A DNA stretch of 64,000 nt from Marinobacterium zhoushanense (lineage in GTDB: Bacteria; Pseudomonadota; Gammaproteobacteria; Pseudomonadales; Balneatricaceae): contig NZ_BMIJ01000001.1 in the NCBI RefSeq assembly GCF_014641945.1, positions 1-64,000 of the forward strand, given 5' to 3'. The notes beneath the pieces were generated by a model. That model searched no databases, was not told where the DNA came from, and saw only the letters and a list, made by a program, of their open reading frames with translations. A program made the position numbers and the translations under genes. Of this stretch, positions 46,385 through 55,846 are shown piece by piece (the stretch's first letter is position 1; the number at the start of each line of letters is the position of its first letter).

Positions 46385-47803
46385 ATGACAAGATTTTTTC
46401 TACCGCTTTTACTGCTGACACAGAGCCCATTGCTGTACGCCGACCTCCTTGACGTGTTCAAGGATGAGCAGGGACGCACCAAGTGGCAGTGGGTCGCCAA
46501 CTTTTCCAGCGGCGTGCTGATCATTCTGCTCACCATTGTCGTCATCGTCCTGTTCGTGACCTGGCTGCGCGCGCGACGCTACAACCGCGCACTGGAAGAG
46601 ATCCGTTCGAATCTGGAGCAGCGGGTCCGTGAGCGTACCGCCAAGCTGGAACAGGAGGTTTCAGAGCATGTCGTGACCACGCGCATGCTGAAGGCATCGA
46701 AAGCCTATATCCAAAACATCCTGCGCTCGATGCCACTGGTCCTGGTCGGCCTGGATCGCCAGGGCACGATCACTCACTGGAACCTGCGCGCCGAGGAGAT
46801 CTCAGGCATCCAGGCCGACGATGCCATCGGCCGGAATCTGTGGTCGATCTACTCCGACATCACCGTATCGCCGCGCCATATAGAACAGGCCCTGGACAAC
46901 GGGGAAACGATCACCCTGCGCCACAGCCAACCGGGCAGCTATCACTTCGACATCACCGTCTACCCGCTGCAGGACTATGACGAACCGGGCGTGGTTATCC
47001 TGGTCGACGACGTCACCAAGCGCGTCATTGCCGAAAATATGCTGATCCACCACGACAAGCTCTCCTCCATGGGCGAGTTGGCAACCGCCATGGCCAACGA
47101 TATCAATACGCCGCTGCAGGCGATTCTGTTCGACCTGCGCAGCTTCCAGGGCATTTTGGCGTCGGGCAGGCTGCTGCCTGAGGGTAACCAGCAAGGTCCG
47201 GAGAGCGAAAAGATTCAGCAGATATTGGACAACGCCTCGAAAAGCGGCAAACAGGTGGAGTCGATCATCCGCAACCTGCTGGAGTTTGCGCGCGGCCGTG
47301 CCGACAAGCCGCAGCAGGCCAATGTGATCGATATTCTGGAGCATTCGCTGGAACAGTCACGCGAAGTGCTGTCACTGCCCGACACCTTCCCCTTCAGCAG
47401 CATACGGATCGAGCGTCACTTCGAGCCCGAGCTGCCGCTGATCCCCTGTTACGTCACCGAGCTGCAACAGGTGTTTCTCAGTCTGTTCCGTCACGCCTAC
47501 AAGTCGCTTACCGAGAAACGGGCACCGGGATATACACCGACGATCGCGCTATACGTTGCCAGGAGTTTCGACGCGCTGTCGATCCGTATACAACACAACG
47601 GTGTCGAACTGACCGATGACGAGCAGATGTTCCTGTTCGAGCCCTTCACCCAGGACAGTGACGCCGGCCAAGCGACTGCCAGCGCGAATAAGCGACTCTC
47701 TTTCGCGCACTTTGTCATAACAGAGCAGCACCGGGGCCACATGGCGGTCACGTCGAATGCCAAAGACGGGACCACCTTCCATATCCAGCTGGACCTGGTC
47801 TGA
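46385..47803 (+). CDS. HupT/HoxJ-position sensor kinase, degenerate (probable pseudokinase)
   Basis: 472 aa from ATG 46385, which gives a signal/anchor sequence (FFLPLLLLTQSPLLYA); a GTG at 46352 would add 11 residues. Order: periplasmic start, transmembrane helix (GVLIILLTIVVIVLFVTWL), coiled coil (about 65-105), PAS domain (about 110-220, GLDRQGTITHWNLRAEEISG), HisKA-like and HATPase-like domains. The H-box reads MGELATAMANDINTPLQAI: the phospho-acceptor His is Asn (codon AAC at 47096-47098). The N-box is LFRHAYKSL instead of LxxNAxxAL, the DNGxG motif is HNGVE, and the Gly-rich ATP lid is QATASANKR. Reading frame is intact. It should sense or bind but not phosphorylate. Divergent from hupD. 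Confidence 0.85.
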   Translation: MTRFFLPLLLLTQSPLLYADLLDVFKDEQGRTKWQWVANFSSGVLIILLTIVVIVLFVTWLRARRYNRALEEIRSNLEQRVRERTAKLEQEVSEHVVTTRMLKASKAYIQNILRSMPLVLVGLDRQGTITHWNLRAEEISGIQADDAIGRNLWSIYSDITVSPRHIEQALDNGETITLRHSQPGSYHFDITVYPLQDYDEPGVVILVDDVTKRVIAENMLIHHDKLSSMGELATAMANDINTPLQAILFDLRSFQGILASGRLLPEGNQQGPESEKIQQILDNASKSGKQVESIIRNLLEFARGRADKPQQANVIDILEHSLEQSREVLSLPDTFPFSSIRIERHFEPELPLIPCYVTELQQVFLSLFRHAYKSLTEKRAPGYTPTIALYVARSFDALSIRIQHNGVELTDDEQMFLFEPFTQDSDAGQATASANKRLSFAHFVITEQHRGHMAVTSNAKDGTTFHIQLDLV

Positions 47804-47817
47804 GTTGTTGATCTGAG

Positions 47818-48252
47818 TTAACTGCCGCCCTGCTCGGAGTGATGGCTGATGAAATCGGCTGTCACTTTATCCATCGTCGCCACGTGATTGAGCAGCCAGT
47901 TCGGCAGCAGCGATAGATACTCCCTCAGATGCCCCAGATCGCCGGAAGCCTTCCACTGTCGGCATGCCTGTTCGATCTGGGCCAGCACCCGCTCATGCTC
48001 GTTGCGATGTACGGGATAGGCAGGGAAGTCGACCCTCAGCATCTCCCGCTCCTCATGCGCGAAATGCTCCCGATTGTGTTCATATAATTGATTTAGCGTT
48101 GCGCTGATCGCTTGCCGGTCAAGCGCTGCGAGCAATCCCTGCGGAGCGGTCAACTGCTCGAGCTGCTCAATCAACTCTACCGCCTGCGCGTGATCAGCGT
48201 TCATGAACGCCAATGCCACCTCTGGCAAAACCAGCCGCTGAACATCGGACAT
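47818..48252 (-). CDS. Bacteriohemerythrin-like protein
   Basis: 144 aa from ATG 48252 (GAGGT upstream). The iron-binding pattern of hemerythrins is visible: NADHAQAVELIEQLEQL, HNREHFAHEEREMLR, FPAYPVHRNEHERVLAQI and WLLNHVATMDKVTADF, giving His at helix 1, HxxxE in helix 2, HxxxH in helix 3 and HxxxxD in helix 4. It binds O2 reversibly at a di-iron site; near a hydrogenase operon it may buffer or deliver oxygen. Convergent with the kinase-like gene, 14 bases apart. Confidence 0.9.
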   Translation of the reverse strand: MSDVQRLVLPEVALAFMNADHAQAVELIEQLEQLTAPQGLLAALDRQAISATLNQLYEHNREHFAHEEREMLRVDFPAYPVHRNEHERVLAQIEQACRQWKASGDLGHLREYLSLLPNWLLNHVATMDKVTADFISHHSEQGGS

Positions 48253-48624
48253 AGAACACCTCATAAAAACGAAGGGAAGGAGTGACCAATATTAATGCAT
48301 CTGATAAGCAACAATATTGAGCATCATCAACCCTCGGTTTCGAAATAGGCCTGTTGCCTTTCATCGACTAAAGGCGTAATCAGCGGCGCTTTTGCGATAT
48401 GGATTTGGCAGGATCAATGGCGAATCTTATTAGACTTATGGCTAGAACGACCCCAAAACGGCGCCTGTTCACTTAATTTCGGTATATCGCAAGCCCCGCT
48501 TTCGGTACAATGCAACGCCAAAAAAATACTCATCAAGAAGTAGCAGTTTTGTTGATTAGGGCGATCACAAGTCACCTTTTCGAACATCTTCGGCCACACC
48601 AGCCATATCACACTGGGGAAAAGA
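48253..48624. other. Intergenic region before the isocitrate dehydrogenase gene
   Basis: About 370 bp between divergent genes. A TACAAT box at 48506-48511 could serve as -10 for icd without a recognisable -35. An open frame at 48414-48611 on the minus strand lacks signals and I reject it. I see no other structure. Confidence 0.4.
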
Positions 48625-50859
48625 ATGACGACATCAAATCAGAAAATCGTTTACACCATTACCGATGAAGCGCCGGCACTTGCAACACAGTCTCTGTTGC
48701 CGATCGTACGCTCCTTCGCTGCCGCGGCCGGCATCGAAGTGGAAACCAGTGACATCTCCGTCGCTGCCCGTGTTCTCGCGACTTTTCCGGAGCGCCTGAG
48801 CGAAGATCAGCGTGTAGCGGACGCCCTGGCCGAACTGGGCGCATTGACCCAGGATCCTTCAGCCAACATCATCAAACTCCCCAATATCAGCGCCTCCGTT
48901 CCGCAGCTGCGTGCCGCCATCGCCGAGCTGCAGTCTCAGGGCTACGACATACCCAGCTTCCCGGACGAAGCGAACACCGACGAAGAGAAAGAGATCAAGG
49001 CGCGTTACAGCAAGATCCTCGGCAGCGCGGTAAACCCGGTTCTGCGCGAAGGCAACTCCGATCGCCGCGCACCGGCCGCCGTCAAGGCCTATGCACGCAA
49101 GTTCCCGCACTCCATGGGCAAATGGAGCAAGGCCTCCCAGTCCCACGCCGATTACATGCGTAGCGGTGACTTCTTCTCCAGCGAGCAGTCGATCACCATG
49201 CCGGAAGCGGGTGATGTACGTATCGAGTTTGTCGGCAAAGACGGCAGCGTCGAGGTCAAGAAAGAGCTGAGCCTGCAGCAGGGCGAAGTGCTCGACAGCA
49301 TGTTCATGAGCTGCAAGGCGTTGCGTGACTTCTTCGAAGATACGTTGAACGATTGCAAAGAGACCGGCGTCATGTGGTCCCTGCACGTTAAGGCAACCAT
49401 GATGAAGGTGTCTCACCCCATCGTGTTCGGCCATGCTGTCACCGTGTACTACAAGGACCTGTTCGAGAAGCACGGCGAACTGTTCCACGAGATCGGCGTT
49501 AACCCGAACAACGGTCTGTCCAGCGTTTACGACAAGATCAAGAGCCTGCCGGACTCCAAGCAGGAAGAGATCCTGCAGGATATCCACGACTGCTACGCCG
49601 ACCGTCCGGAGATGGCGATGGTCGACTCCGTCAAGGGGATCACCAACCTGCACATCCCGAGTGACGTAATCGTCGACGCCTCCATGCCGGCGATGATCCG
49701 CAACTCCGGCCAGATGTGGGGCCGCGACGGCAAGCAGAAGGACACCAAGGCGGTGATGCCGGAGAGCACCTATGCTCGCATCTACCAGGAGATGATCAAC
49801 TTCTGCAAAACCAACGGCGCCTTCGACCCGACCACCATGGGCACCGTGCCGAACGTAGGCCTGATGGCGCAGAAAGCGGAAGAATATGGTTCGCACGACA
49901 AGACTTTCGAAATGAAAGCGGACGGCACCATGCGTGTGGTCAACGCCGCGAACGGCGAAGTGCTGATGCAGCACGAAGTGGAGAAAGGCGACATCTGGCG
50001 TGCCTGCCAGACCAAAGACGCGCCGATCCGCGACTGGGTCAAGCTGGCCGTTACCCGCGCCCGCCAGTCCGAAACCCCTGCCATCTTCTGGCTGGACCCG
50101 GAACGCGCCCACGACATGCAGCTCAAAGCCAAGGTCGAAGAGTACCTGGACGAGCACGATACCGATGGTCTCGACATCTACATCATGGGCTACAACGAAG
50201 CGATCCGCTTCTCCATGGAGCGCCTGATCCGCGGTCAGGACACCATCTCCGTCACCGGTAACGTACTGCGCGACTACCTGACCGACCTGTTCCCGATCAT
50301 GGAGCTGGGCACCTCAGCCAAGATGCTGTCCATCGTTCCGCTGATGGCTGGCGGCGGTATGTACGAAACCGGTGCCGGCGGTTCCGCACCGAAGCACGTA
50401 CAACAGTTGCTGGAAGAGAACCACCTGCGTTGGGATTCCCTCGGCGAATTCCTGGCCCTGGCGGTCTCCCTCGACGAGATGGGTATCAAGAACGACAACA
50501 AGCGTGCCCGCGTGCTGGGTCAGGCGCTGGACAAGGCGACCGGCAAGCTGCTGGAGAACAACAAGTCTCCGTCACGCAAGACCGGCGAGCTGGACAACCG
50601 CGGCAGCCACTTCTATCTGGCGATGTACTGGGCTCAGGAACTGGCCGCACAGAGCGAGGACGCCGAACTGGCCGCGATCTTCAAGCCGCTGGCTGAAGGT
50701 ATGACCGCCAACGAGCAGAAGATTCTCGACGAACTGGCCAGCGTTCAGGGCAGTGCAGTTGAGATCGGTGGTTACTACCATCCGGATCTGGCCAAGATGG
50801 CTACCGTGATGCGCCCGAGCGCAACACTGAATGGTCTGCTGGACTCCCTGAACGTCTAA
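48625..50859 (+). CDS. icd: Monomeric NADP-dependent isocitrate dehydrogenase
   Basis: 744 aa, the length of the monomeric (type II) enzyme and far longer than the 416-aa dimeric form. Start [20 protein letters not shown] and segments such as [86 protein letters not shown] and [16 protein letters not shown] are family signatures. It turns isocitrate into alpha-ketoglutarate and NADPH in the TCA cycle, and so meets the carbon from the uronate pathway at alpha-ketoglutarate. A ribosome-binding site (GGGGAAAAG) precedes the start; a strong terminator follows. Confidence 0.98.
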   Translation: MTTSNQKIVYTITDEAPALATQSLLPIVRSFAAAAGIEVETSDISVAARVLATFPERLSEDQRVADALAELGALTQDPSANIIKLPNISASVPQLRAAIAELQSQGYDIPSFPDEANTDEEKEIKARYSKILGSAVNPVLREGNSDRRAPAAVKAYARKFPHSMGKWSKASQSHADYMRSGDFFSSEQSITMPEAGDVRIEFVGKDGSVEVKKELSLQQGEVLDSMFMSCKALRDFFEDTLNDCKETGVMWSLHVKATMMKVSHPIVFGHAVTVYYKDLFEKHGELFHEIGVNPNNGLSSVYDKIKSLPDSKQEEILQDIHDCYADRPEMAMVDSVKGITNLHIPSDVIVDASMPAMIRNSGQMWGRDGKQKDTKAVMPESTYARIYQEMINFCKTNGAFDPTTMGTVPNVGLMAQKAEEYGSHDKTFEMKADGTMRVVNAANGEVLMQHEVEKGDIWRACQTKDAPIRDWVKLAVTRARQSETPAIFWLDPERAHDMQLKAKVEEYLDEHDTDGLDIYIMGYNEAIRFSMERLIRGQDTISVTGNVLRDYLTDLFPIMELGTSAKMLSIVPLMAGGGMYETGAGGSAPKHVQQLLEENHLRWDSLGEFLALAVSLDEMGIKNDNKRARVLGQALDKATGKLLENNKSPSRKTGELDNRGSHFYLAMYWAQELAAQSEDAELAAIFKPLAEGMTANEQKILDELASVQGSAVEIGGYYHPDLAKMATVMRPSATLNGLLDSLNV

Positions 50860-50897
50860 GACTGGTCTTCGTCAGACCGCTCGGCTTAACGCTGAAT

Positions 50898-50931
50898 AAA
50901 AACCGGACACTGCAAAGTGTCCGGTTTTTTT
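50898..50931 (+). terminator. Rho-independent terminator of icd
   Basis: Arms AAAAACCGGACACT and AGTGTCCGGTTTTT (50898-50911 and 50916-50929), loop GCAA, T-run to 50931. About 40 bases after the stop. Confidence 0.95.
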
Positions 50932-51083
50932 ATGTCGATCAGCCGGGTGACGCAACTTAGCAATCTTTTAAGTATTTATAAGCATACTCCTAACAGCACA
51001 CGCTCATTGCCGGCGCTACTCTGTACCCGTCGATCACCGGATCGACACCTAAGCATCGACAGACTTGGACGGAGAGGCTCCAG

Positions 51084-51572
51084 ATGAAGGCTTTGATTCC
51101 GCTCGCAATGAGCGTACTGATCATATCCACCGGTGTCGCCGCGCAGCCGGCAACCGACGAACTTGACCGCGGGCGCTACCTGATCGAGGTCGGCGGCTGC
51201 AACGACTGCCACACACCCGGTTACTCGCAATCGATGGGTAAAACCGCGGAACAGGATTGGCTGCTGGGCAGTGACGTCGGTTTCGCCGGCCCCTGGGGTG
51301 TAAGTTACGCCGCAAACCTGCGCCTTACGGCGGATGCAATGACACTGCAGCAGTGGCTGGATCGCATTTCGGCCGGCGGGTTGCCGCCGATGCCCTGGCC
51401 CGCACTACAGGCAATGACCGAGAAGGATAAGAGCGCCCTCTTCCATTACATCCGGGACCTGGGAGCCAAGGGTAACGCTTCGCCTGCCGCGCTGCCGCCG
51501 GGCGCCGTCATCACGACACCCTACGTATCACTGGAGCCGATCTTCCCGGAAGCGGTGGCGAGTGACCGCTAA
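51084..51572 (+). CDS. Periplasmic c-type cytochrome
   Basis: 162 aa with signal peptide (cleavage near GVAA-QPAT). One haem c site, GGCNDCHTPGY (CxxCH), with a likely axial Met in AGGLPPMPWPALQAM. Ends LFHYIRDLGAKG followed by a Pro-rich tail, the usual layout of mono-haem cytochromes linked to membrane dehydrogenases. GGAGAGG precedes ATG 51084. It converges on the PNPOx-GAF gene with a three- to four-base overlap of stop codons. Electron partner unknown. Confidence 0.9.
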   Translation: MKALIPLAMSVLIISTGVAAQPATDELDRGRYLIEVGGCNDCHTPGYSQSMGKTAEQDWLLGSDVGFAGPWGVSYAANLRLTADAMTLQQWLDRISAGGLPPMPWPALQAMTEKDKSALFHYIRDLGAKGNASPAALPPGAVITTPYVSLEPIFPEAVASDR

Positions 51573-52915
51573 CCCTCTGCGTGCAGCTCTACGGGGCGGC
51601 GTAGCTGAAGGTGAAACCGCCCCCGGCCACTCTTCTCCAGCGAAATAGCCGCACAGCGTTCCCGCAGGCGCCTGGACAACAGCAGTAGGCGCGCATCGAG
51701 GTTGTCGGTTATATCCGGCAGCGGGATCTCCTGCGCGAGACGGAGTTCACGGTTACTGAACTCCGTGCGCCCCTGCTCGGCGTGCCTGGCCAACAGGTAC
51801 CAGAGAATCGCCCCCGCCACCCCTTTGATCAGGTATTCGTTATCGAAGAAGATGCTGTGGTCACGCGGGTAATACCTGACCTGAAGTGTCTCCCCGCCCG
51901 CCGCTACCGGCACAGGATTCGACGACATCGCCTCCGGTACCGGATGGTCCAAGAGCTGAAGGCGCAACCGCCCCATAGCCTCCCCCGCCTGGGCACAGAT
52001 CGCGACCAGCGCATCTTCGATGTCATAACCAAACTGGCACTCCTGCTCGCTCTCCGCGTAAAGCACACCAAGCAGTTCATCGTTGCACAGGATCGGTACG
52101 GCGATCTGGCTGGCCGGCGCATCCAGGCCCGGCATCGGGATGCGCGCCTCCAGCTGTCGAGCCAGGCCATCACTGATCGCCTGCTCACGTACGGTACGGC
52201 TGTACACATACTCGGACGCTGCAAACATGATCCGTATCGGCACCCGCTCGCGTGCAGCAACGCCGATGACGCCGACCCCCATGGGTATCTCGGCACCGAC
52301 GCCGGAGCGGCCGTAACCGCGACTGGCCAGGGTATACAATTTATTGCCCGGCAGATCGGCCATCAACAGCATGCTGTACTGGATCTGCAGATGACGATCC
52401 AGTGCACCGAGCAGGTTATCCACCAGATCCTCCAGCGAGCCATAACTTGTGATCGCGCCAACACAATGGCGCAAAGCAGGCAACAGGGCAGGCCCGTATT
52501 GGGCCGGTGGCAACTCGCGTCCGGGCAGGTGCTCGATTTCGAGCACTCGGTAGAGATCGACACCACGCAGGTGGAACACCCCCTCCATCCCTTCGTGGGA
52601 GGCGATGCCGGCGAGCTTGGCCCGCATTCTCTCGAACAGAGGCCCCGAGGTTTCGGTTTTCAGATAGTGGATGGTGAGCTGGTAACGCGCTGCCGTGTAG
52701 GGATCCATCATCAACACCGATGCTATCGGATTGGCCAGGATGTTTTCCCGCGTCTTGTTGAAGAACTGAAACGATAACGCGATATGGCGACTGTCCACGT
52801 ACATGGTCTGTGACACGTAGGTCACGTTCGGCATGCCGTCGGCGCCGCAGGTGGCCACGGCACAGGGCACAATGCCCTCCAGACAGTCCCGCATCTTCTC
52901 GAGCGTCCAGCTCAT
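51569..52915 (-). CDS. PNPOx-like split barrel fused to GAF and a C-terminal winged-helix-like domain
   Basis: 448 aa. Residues 1-130 form a pyridoxamine-phosphate-oxidase-like flavin/haem-binding split barrel (PCAVATCGADGMPNVTYVSQ, NKTRENILANPIASVLMMDP). Residues about 160-320 are a GAF domain (LASRGYGRSGVGAEIPMGVGVIGVAARERVPIRI, QIAVPILCNDELLGVLYAESEQ). The rest (about 340-440) looks like a winged-helix module (GAILWYLLARHAEQGRTEFSNRELRLAQ, ARLLLLSRRLRERC). It should be a cytoplasmic sensor coupling a flavin- or haem-type cofactor and a GAF ligand to an output; DNA binding is possible but unproven. Its start overlaps the next split-barrel gene's stop by four bases. Confidence 0.8.
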   Translation of the reverse strand: MSWTLEKMRDCLEGIVPCAVATCGADGMPNVTYVSQTMYVDSRHIALSFQFFNKTRENILANPIASVLMMDPYTAARYQLTIHYLKTETSGPLFERMRAKLAGIASHEGMEGVFHLRGVDLYRVLEIEHLPGRELPPAQYGPALLPALRHCVGAITSYGSLEDLVDNLLGALDRHLQIQYSMLLMADLPGNKLYTLASRGYGRSGVGAEIPMGVGVIGVAARERVPIRIMFAASEYVYSRTVREQAISDGLARQLEARIPMPGLDAPASQIAVPILCNDELLGVLYAESEQECQFGYDIEDALVAICAQAGEAMGRLRLQLLDHPVPEAMSSNPVPVAAGGETLQVRYYPRDHSIFFDNEYLIKGVAGAILWYLLARHAEQGRTEFSNRELRLAQEIPLPDITDNLDARLLLLSRRLRERCAAISLEKSGRGRFHLQLRRPVELHAEG

Positions 52916-53421
52916 GACAGTTCAACTCCCAAGGGAATAGGATCACCGGCACTATTGCCGGGAGTCTGCTTAAAGGCGGTGATCGGTGTGAAGCTGACCG
53001 TCAGCAGATCGTCCGGTTCGCAACTGAACAGTGTACGAACAAAGATCTCCTGTACATTAAAGCGCTGAACCTTGGCCGCAAAGGTCTGGATGTAGGGTGC
53101 GAGCAATGCCCGATCCTCCTCAGTCGCTTCGGCGATCTCAGCATCGACACCCTTCAGCTGCAGGGTCTTGTTATCCTCGGGATTACTGAATACGGCGGCG
53201 ATTAGCGGGTTGCAGGCGAGCGCCCGCAGCAACTGCTCCGACCGGGAAGCCGACAGCAGAATCCTGACCCGCGTTCGTTCTTCGTTGACGCTGCAAACCA
53301 ACCCTCTGGTCAGGGTCGGACGGGATTGTTCGGTTACCGCCGCCACATGGATCGACTGCTGGCCTGAAATGAATGCGGCCACAGAAGGGTCCAGCGGCGC
53401 AGAAGAAAGAGTAGACACCAT
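52912..53421 (-). CDS. Pyridoxamine 5'-phosphate oxidase-like split-barrel protein
   Basis: 169 aa from ATG 53421; a GTG at 53490 would add 23 residues. Sequence SVAAFISGQQSIHVAAVTEQSRPTLTRGL, RILLSASRSEQLLRALACNPLIAAVFSNPEDNKTLQLKG matches flavin-reductase-like split-barrel proteins that bind FMN, F420 or haem. The cofactor cannot be read from sequence. Four-base overlap (ATGA) with the PNPOx-GAF gene downstream, so the two are made together. Confidence 0.78.
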   Translation of the reverse strand: MVSTLSSAPLDPSVAAFISGQQSIHVAAVTEQSRPTLTRGLVCSVNEERTRVRILLSASRSEQLLRALACNPLIAAVFSNPEDNKTLQLKGVDAEIAEATEEDRALLAPYIQTFAAKVQRFNVQEIFVRTLFSCEPDDLLTVSFTPITAFKQTPGNSAGDPIPLGVELS

Positions 53422-53506
53422 GGGATACCCGACGGAATAGACACTCTGAATGCCCACATTATCCGTCAAGAATTTCCGGCTGGGAATCACCCCAGCCGGC
53501 GCTATG

Positions 53507-54205
53507 TCAAGCCGCGCTCTCGTCCTGCTCAGCGGTCCCGGTCATCACCAGAGCCAGCAGACGATCGAGGTAGGTATCCTCCAGACGGCCACGCAGGGCA
53601 AGGAGCAGCTGATTGAACGCATCGGGCGGCATCTGCACTGAGAGGGCATGCAGCAACTCGATACGCTCGGAATGAGCGATATAGGTCAACATCCCGATCA
53701 ACGAATCGAACTGCTCATCGGGCGTCAACGACTCCACCAACTGCTTTTCGATCGCCAGGATCTGCTCGTCGCTGAAATGCTCCCAGAGTATGCGTGCATT
53801 CAGCGTCTCCTCCACATGCATATGTTGAAGATTTTCGGCAACAAAGATCGCCAGATTGCGATAGAGCTGCAGCAGCGGAGCCTGACCACCCGCTTCGGTC
53901 ACTTCCAGTACCGCGCGTACGTCCCCCCTCAACCGACTGATCGCCCGCTCATGCTCCAGGTGGTCTTCGGCAGTGATCAGATGAAGATTGGGCCGCTCAG
54001 CAAGAATCGCTTTATGGATGAAGTTGTTTTCGTGCTCCAGATGAGCCTGACAAAGCGCCAGTAACTCGATTACGCGATCCAGCTCTCGGCGTACCGCCAG
54101 GGAATCGGCATCATCGACCCGACCAACAGCGACCAGCACATCAAACATGTTGGCCCGCAACGCCTTATGGATCAGGGTATAGATGTTGTAGCGACCATGT
54201 TGCAT
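53507..54205 (-). CDS. Hemerythrin HHE-domain protein
   Basis: 232 aa from ATG 54205, with GGAGG six bases upstream; an earlier frame start at 54259 is not supported. Helical HHE pattern: RYNIYTLIHKALR, CQAHLEHENNFIHKAI, EDHLEHERAISRL and ENLQHMHVEETLNARIL supply the His/Glu iron ligands. A second helical half (about 145-225) has no recognised motif. Likely a di-iron protein for oxygen or NO handling. First gene of a three-gene unit with the two split-barrel genes, 85 bases apart from the next. Confidence 0.82.
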   Translation of the reverse strand: MQHGRYNIYTLIHKALRANMFDVLVAVGRVDDADSLAVRRELDRVIELLALCQAHLEHENNFIHKAILAERPNLHLITAEDHLEHERAISRLRGDVRAVLEVTEAGGQAPLLQLYRNLAIFVAENLQHMHVEETLNARILWEHFSDEQILAIEKQLVESLTPDEQFDSLIGMLTYIAHSERIELLHALSVQMPPDAFNQLLLALRGRLEDTYLDRLLALVMTGTAEQDESAA

Positions 54206-54331
54206 CTCGCACCTCCGCAATAAATTATCGACAGAGGCTAGATTAGGCGGAAGCGACAAACGCCGTTGTGAAGAGAAAGTTCGCGAAGTGTTAAAAGAAT
54301 ATTAAACGGGCAAACGATGCAGCGAACTCGG

Positions 54332-54359
54332 TCTGGCGTGCCTTAACGGGCACGCCAGA
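54332..54359 (-). terminator. Hairpin after the ABC importer operon
   Basis: Perfect 11-base arms TCTGGCGTGCC/GGCACGCCAGA (54332-54342 and 54349-54359), just past the artM stop on the minus strand. There is no U-run, so termination efficiency is doubtful. Confidence 0.5.
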
Positions 54360-54366
54360 TCGACGC

Positions 54367-55101
54367 TCACTCCGCCAGGCGCGGATCGACTCTCGACACC
54401 TGCTCCGGGCCACGATAATGGTGGTGCCGATTCAGCCGCCTTTCCAGCACGCGGAATCCTCCGATCATGATCGCACTGATCAGCAGGTAGAGCATGCCGG
54501 CAGCGAAGAAGATCTCCAGCGGTGTATAGGTACGCGCGATGATCGTACGCGCGGCGCCGGTAATATCGAGCAGGGTAATGGTGGACGCCAGAGAGCTGCC
54601 CTTGAGCATCAATATCAGCTCGTTGCCATAGGCCGGCAGCACGATACCGAAGGCACGGGGCAGCACGATCCGCCGCACCTTCAGCGCATGACTCATACCA
54701 AAGGCGTCGGCAGCCTCCAGCTCACCCTTGGGAATCGCCTGGATCGCCCCCCGGATCAGCTCGGCCGAATAGGCCGCGGTATTCAGCGTGAACGCGATGA
54801 TCGCACACCAGTAGGGCTCACGCAGGATCGGCCAGAGCGCCGACTCACGTACCGCCTCGAATTGGGATGAGCCGTAGTAGATCAGGAAGATCTGCACCAG
54901 CAGCGGCGTACCGCGAAAGAAAAAGATATAGGCAAAGGGTAAGGCCCTGAGCCAGACCCTGGATGATGTCCGCATCAGCGCCAGCGGCACGGCAAGCAGC
55001 AAGCCGGCGATGCCAGAGACGAACACCAACTGCAGCGTGACCCAGACCCCATCGAGCAGACGTGGGAAGTGCTCAATGATGACATCCCAGTTCCAATTCA
55101 T
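54367..55101 (-). CDS. Amino acid ABC transporter permease (ArtM/HisM/AotM-like)
   Basis: 244 aa; five membrane helices, HisM-type. N-terminal LLDGVWVTLQLVFVSGIAGLLLAVPLALMRTS and the cytoplasmic EAA loop AIPKGELEAADAFGMSHALKVRRIVLPRAFGIVLPAYGNE, where the ATPase docks. Four-base overlap with the other permease gene. Substrate presumably basic amino acids, from the binding protein upstream. Confidence 0.93.
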   Translation of the reverse strand: MNWNWDVIIEHFPRLLDGVWVTLQLVFVSGIAGLLLAVPLALMRTSSRVWLRALPFAYIFFFRGTPLLVQIFLIYYGSSQFEAVRESALWPILREPYWCAIIAFTLNTAAYSAELIRGAIQAIPKGELEAADAFGMSHALKVRRIVLPRAFGIVLPAYGNELILMLKGSSLASTITLLDITGAARTIIARTYTPLEIFFAAGMLYLLISAIMIGGFRVLERRLNRHHHYRGPEQVSRVDPRLAE

Positions 55102-55790
55102 GCCCTTGCCCCCCGCGCGGCCGGATCGGCCCTGCGCTCAAGCCAGGTAGTCATCGACGTCGACAGTATGGTCAGTCCCAGATAGATCAAAGCAGCCGCC
55201 ATGTAGAAAGTAAAAGGTTGCTTGGTGGATCCGGTGGCAACATAGGCCTGGCGCATGATATCGCTAAGGCCTACCACCGAAACCAGCGCGGTATCCTTGA
55301 GCAACACCTGAAACAGGTTACCCAGCCCCGGCAGCGCCAGTCGCCACACCTGCGGCAGGATGATGCGGAAAAACACCTTCAGCGGCGTCATGCCCAACGC
55401 CTGCGCCGACTCCCACTGCCCCTTGGGAATCGCCTGGATAGCAGCCCTGAACACCTCCGTCGAGTAGGCGCCGAAGGCGATGGACAGTGCCGCCACCCCC
55501 GCTGCGAATGCGCTGATCTCGATATACTCGTCGTAACCGAAGTTGGAGGCGATCGCCATCAACACCATCGAGCCGCCGAAGTAGATCGTCAGCACCAGCA
55601 GCAGTTCGGGTATACCGCGCACGAAGGTTGTATATAGGGTTGCCAGCGTACGGGCGATCCAGCTACCGGACAGTTTGGCCGATGCCCCGATCAGCCCGAA
55701 GATCAGGCCAAAACAGAGGCTGGTCAGCGCCAGTTTTATAGTGACCCAGGTGCCCGACAGCAGAAGATCACCGAATCCGAGAAGATCCAT
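55098..55790 (-). CDS. Amino acid ABC transporter permease (ArtQ/HisQ/AotQ-like)
   Basis: 230 aa, same fold as its partner; LLLSGTWVTIKLALTSLCFGLIFGLIGASAKLS, RGIPELLLVLTIYFGG, EAA loop AIPKGQWESAQALGMTPLKVFFRIILPQVWRLALPGLGN. 56 bases after the binding-protein gene. Confidence 0.93.
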   Translation of the reverse strand: MDLLGFGDLLLSGTWVTIKLALTSLCFGLIFGLIGASAKLSGSWIARTLATLYTTFVRGIPELLLVLTIYFGGSMVLMAIASNFGYDEYIEISAFAAGVAALSIAFGAYSTEVFRAAIQAIPKGQWESAQALGMTPLKVFFRIILPQVWRLALPGLGNLFQVLLKDTALVSVVGLSDIMRQAYVATGSTKQPFTFYMAAALIYLGLTILSTSMTTWLERRADPAARGARA

Positions 55791-55846
55791 TAAACCGCTT
55801 CTCTGCAGCCGTGGCCGCGGCTCACGCCGGGGCCACGGTATTCACA

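Noticed and set aside
48414..48611. 65-codon open frame in the icd upstream region
   Set aside because: No ribosome-binding site and no family-like sequence; covers the likely icd promoter.
48859..50157. Minus-strand open frame (432 codons) opposite icd
   Set aside because: Complement of the monomeric isocitrate dehydrogenase; no signals of its own.
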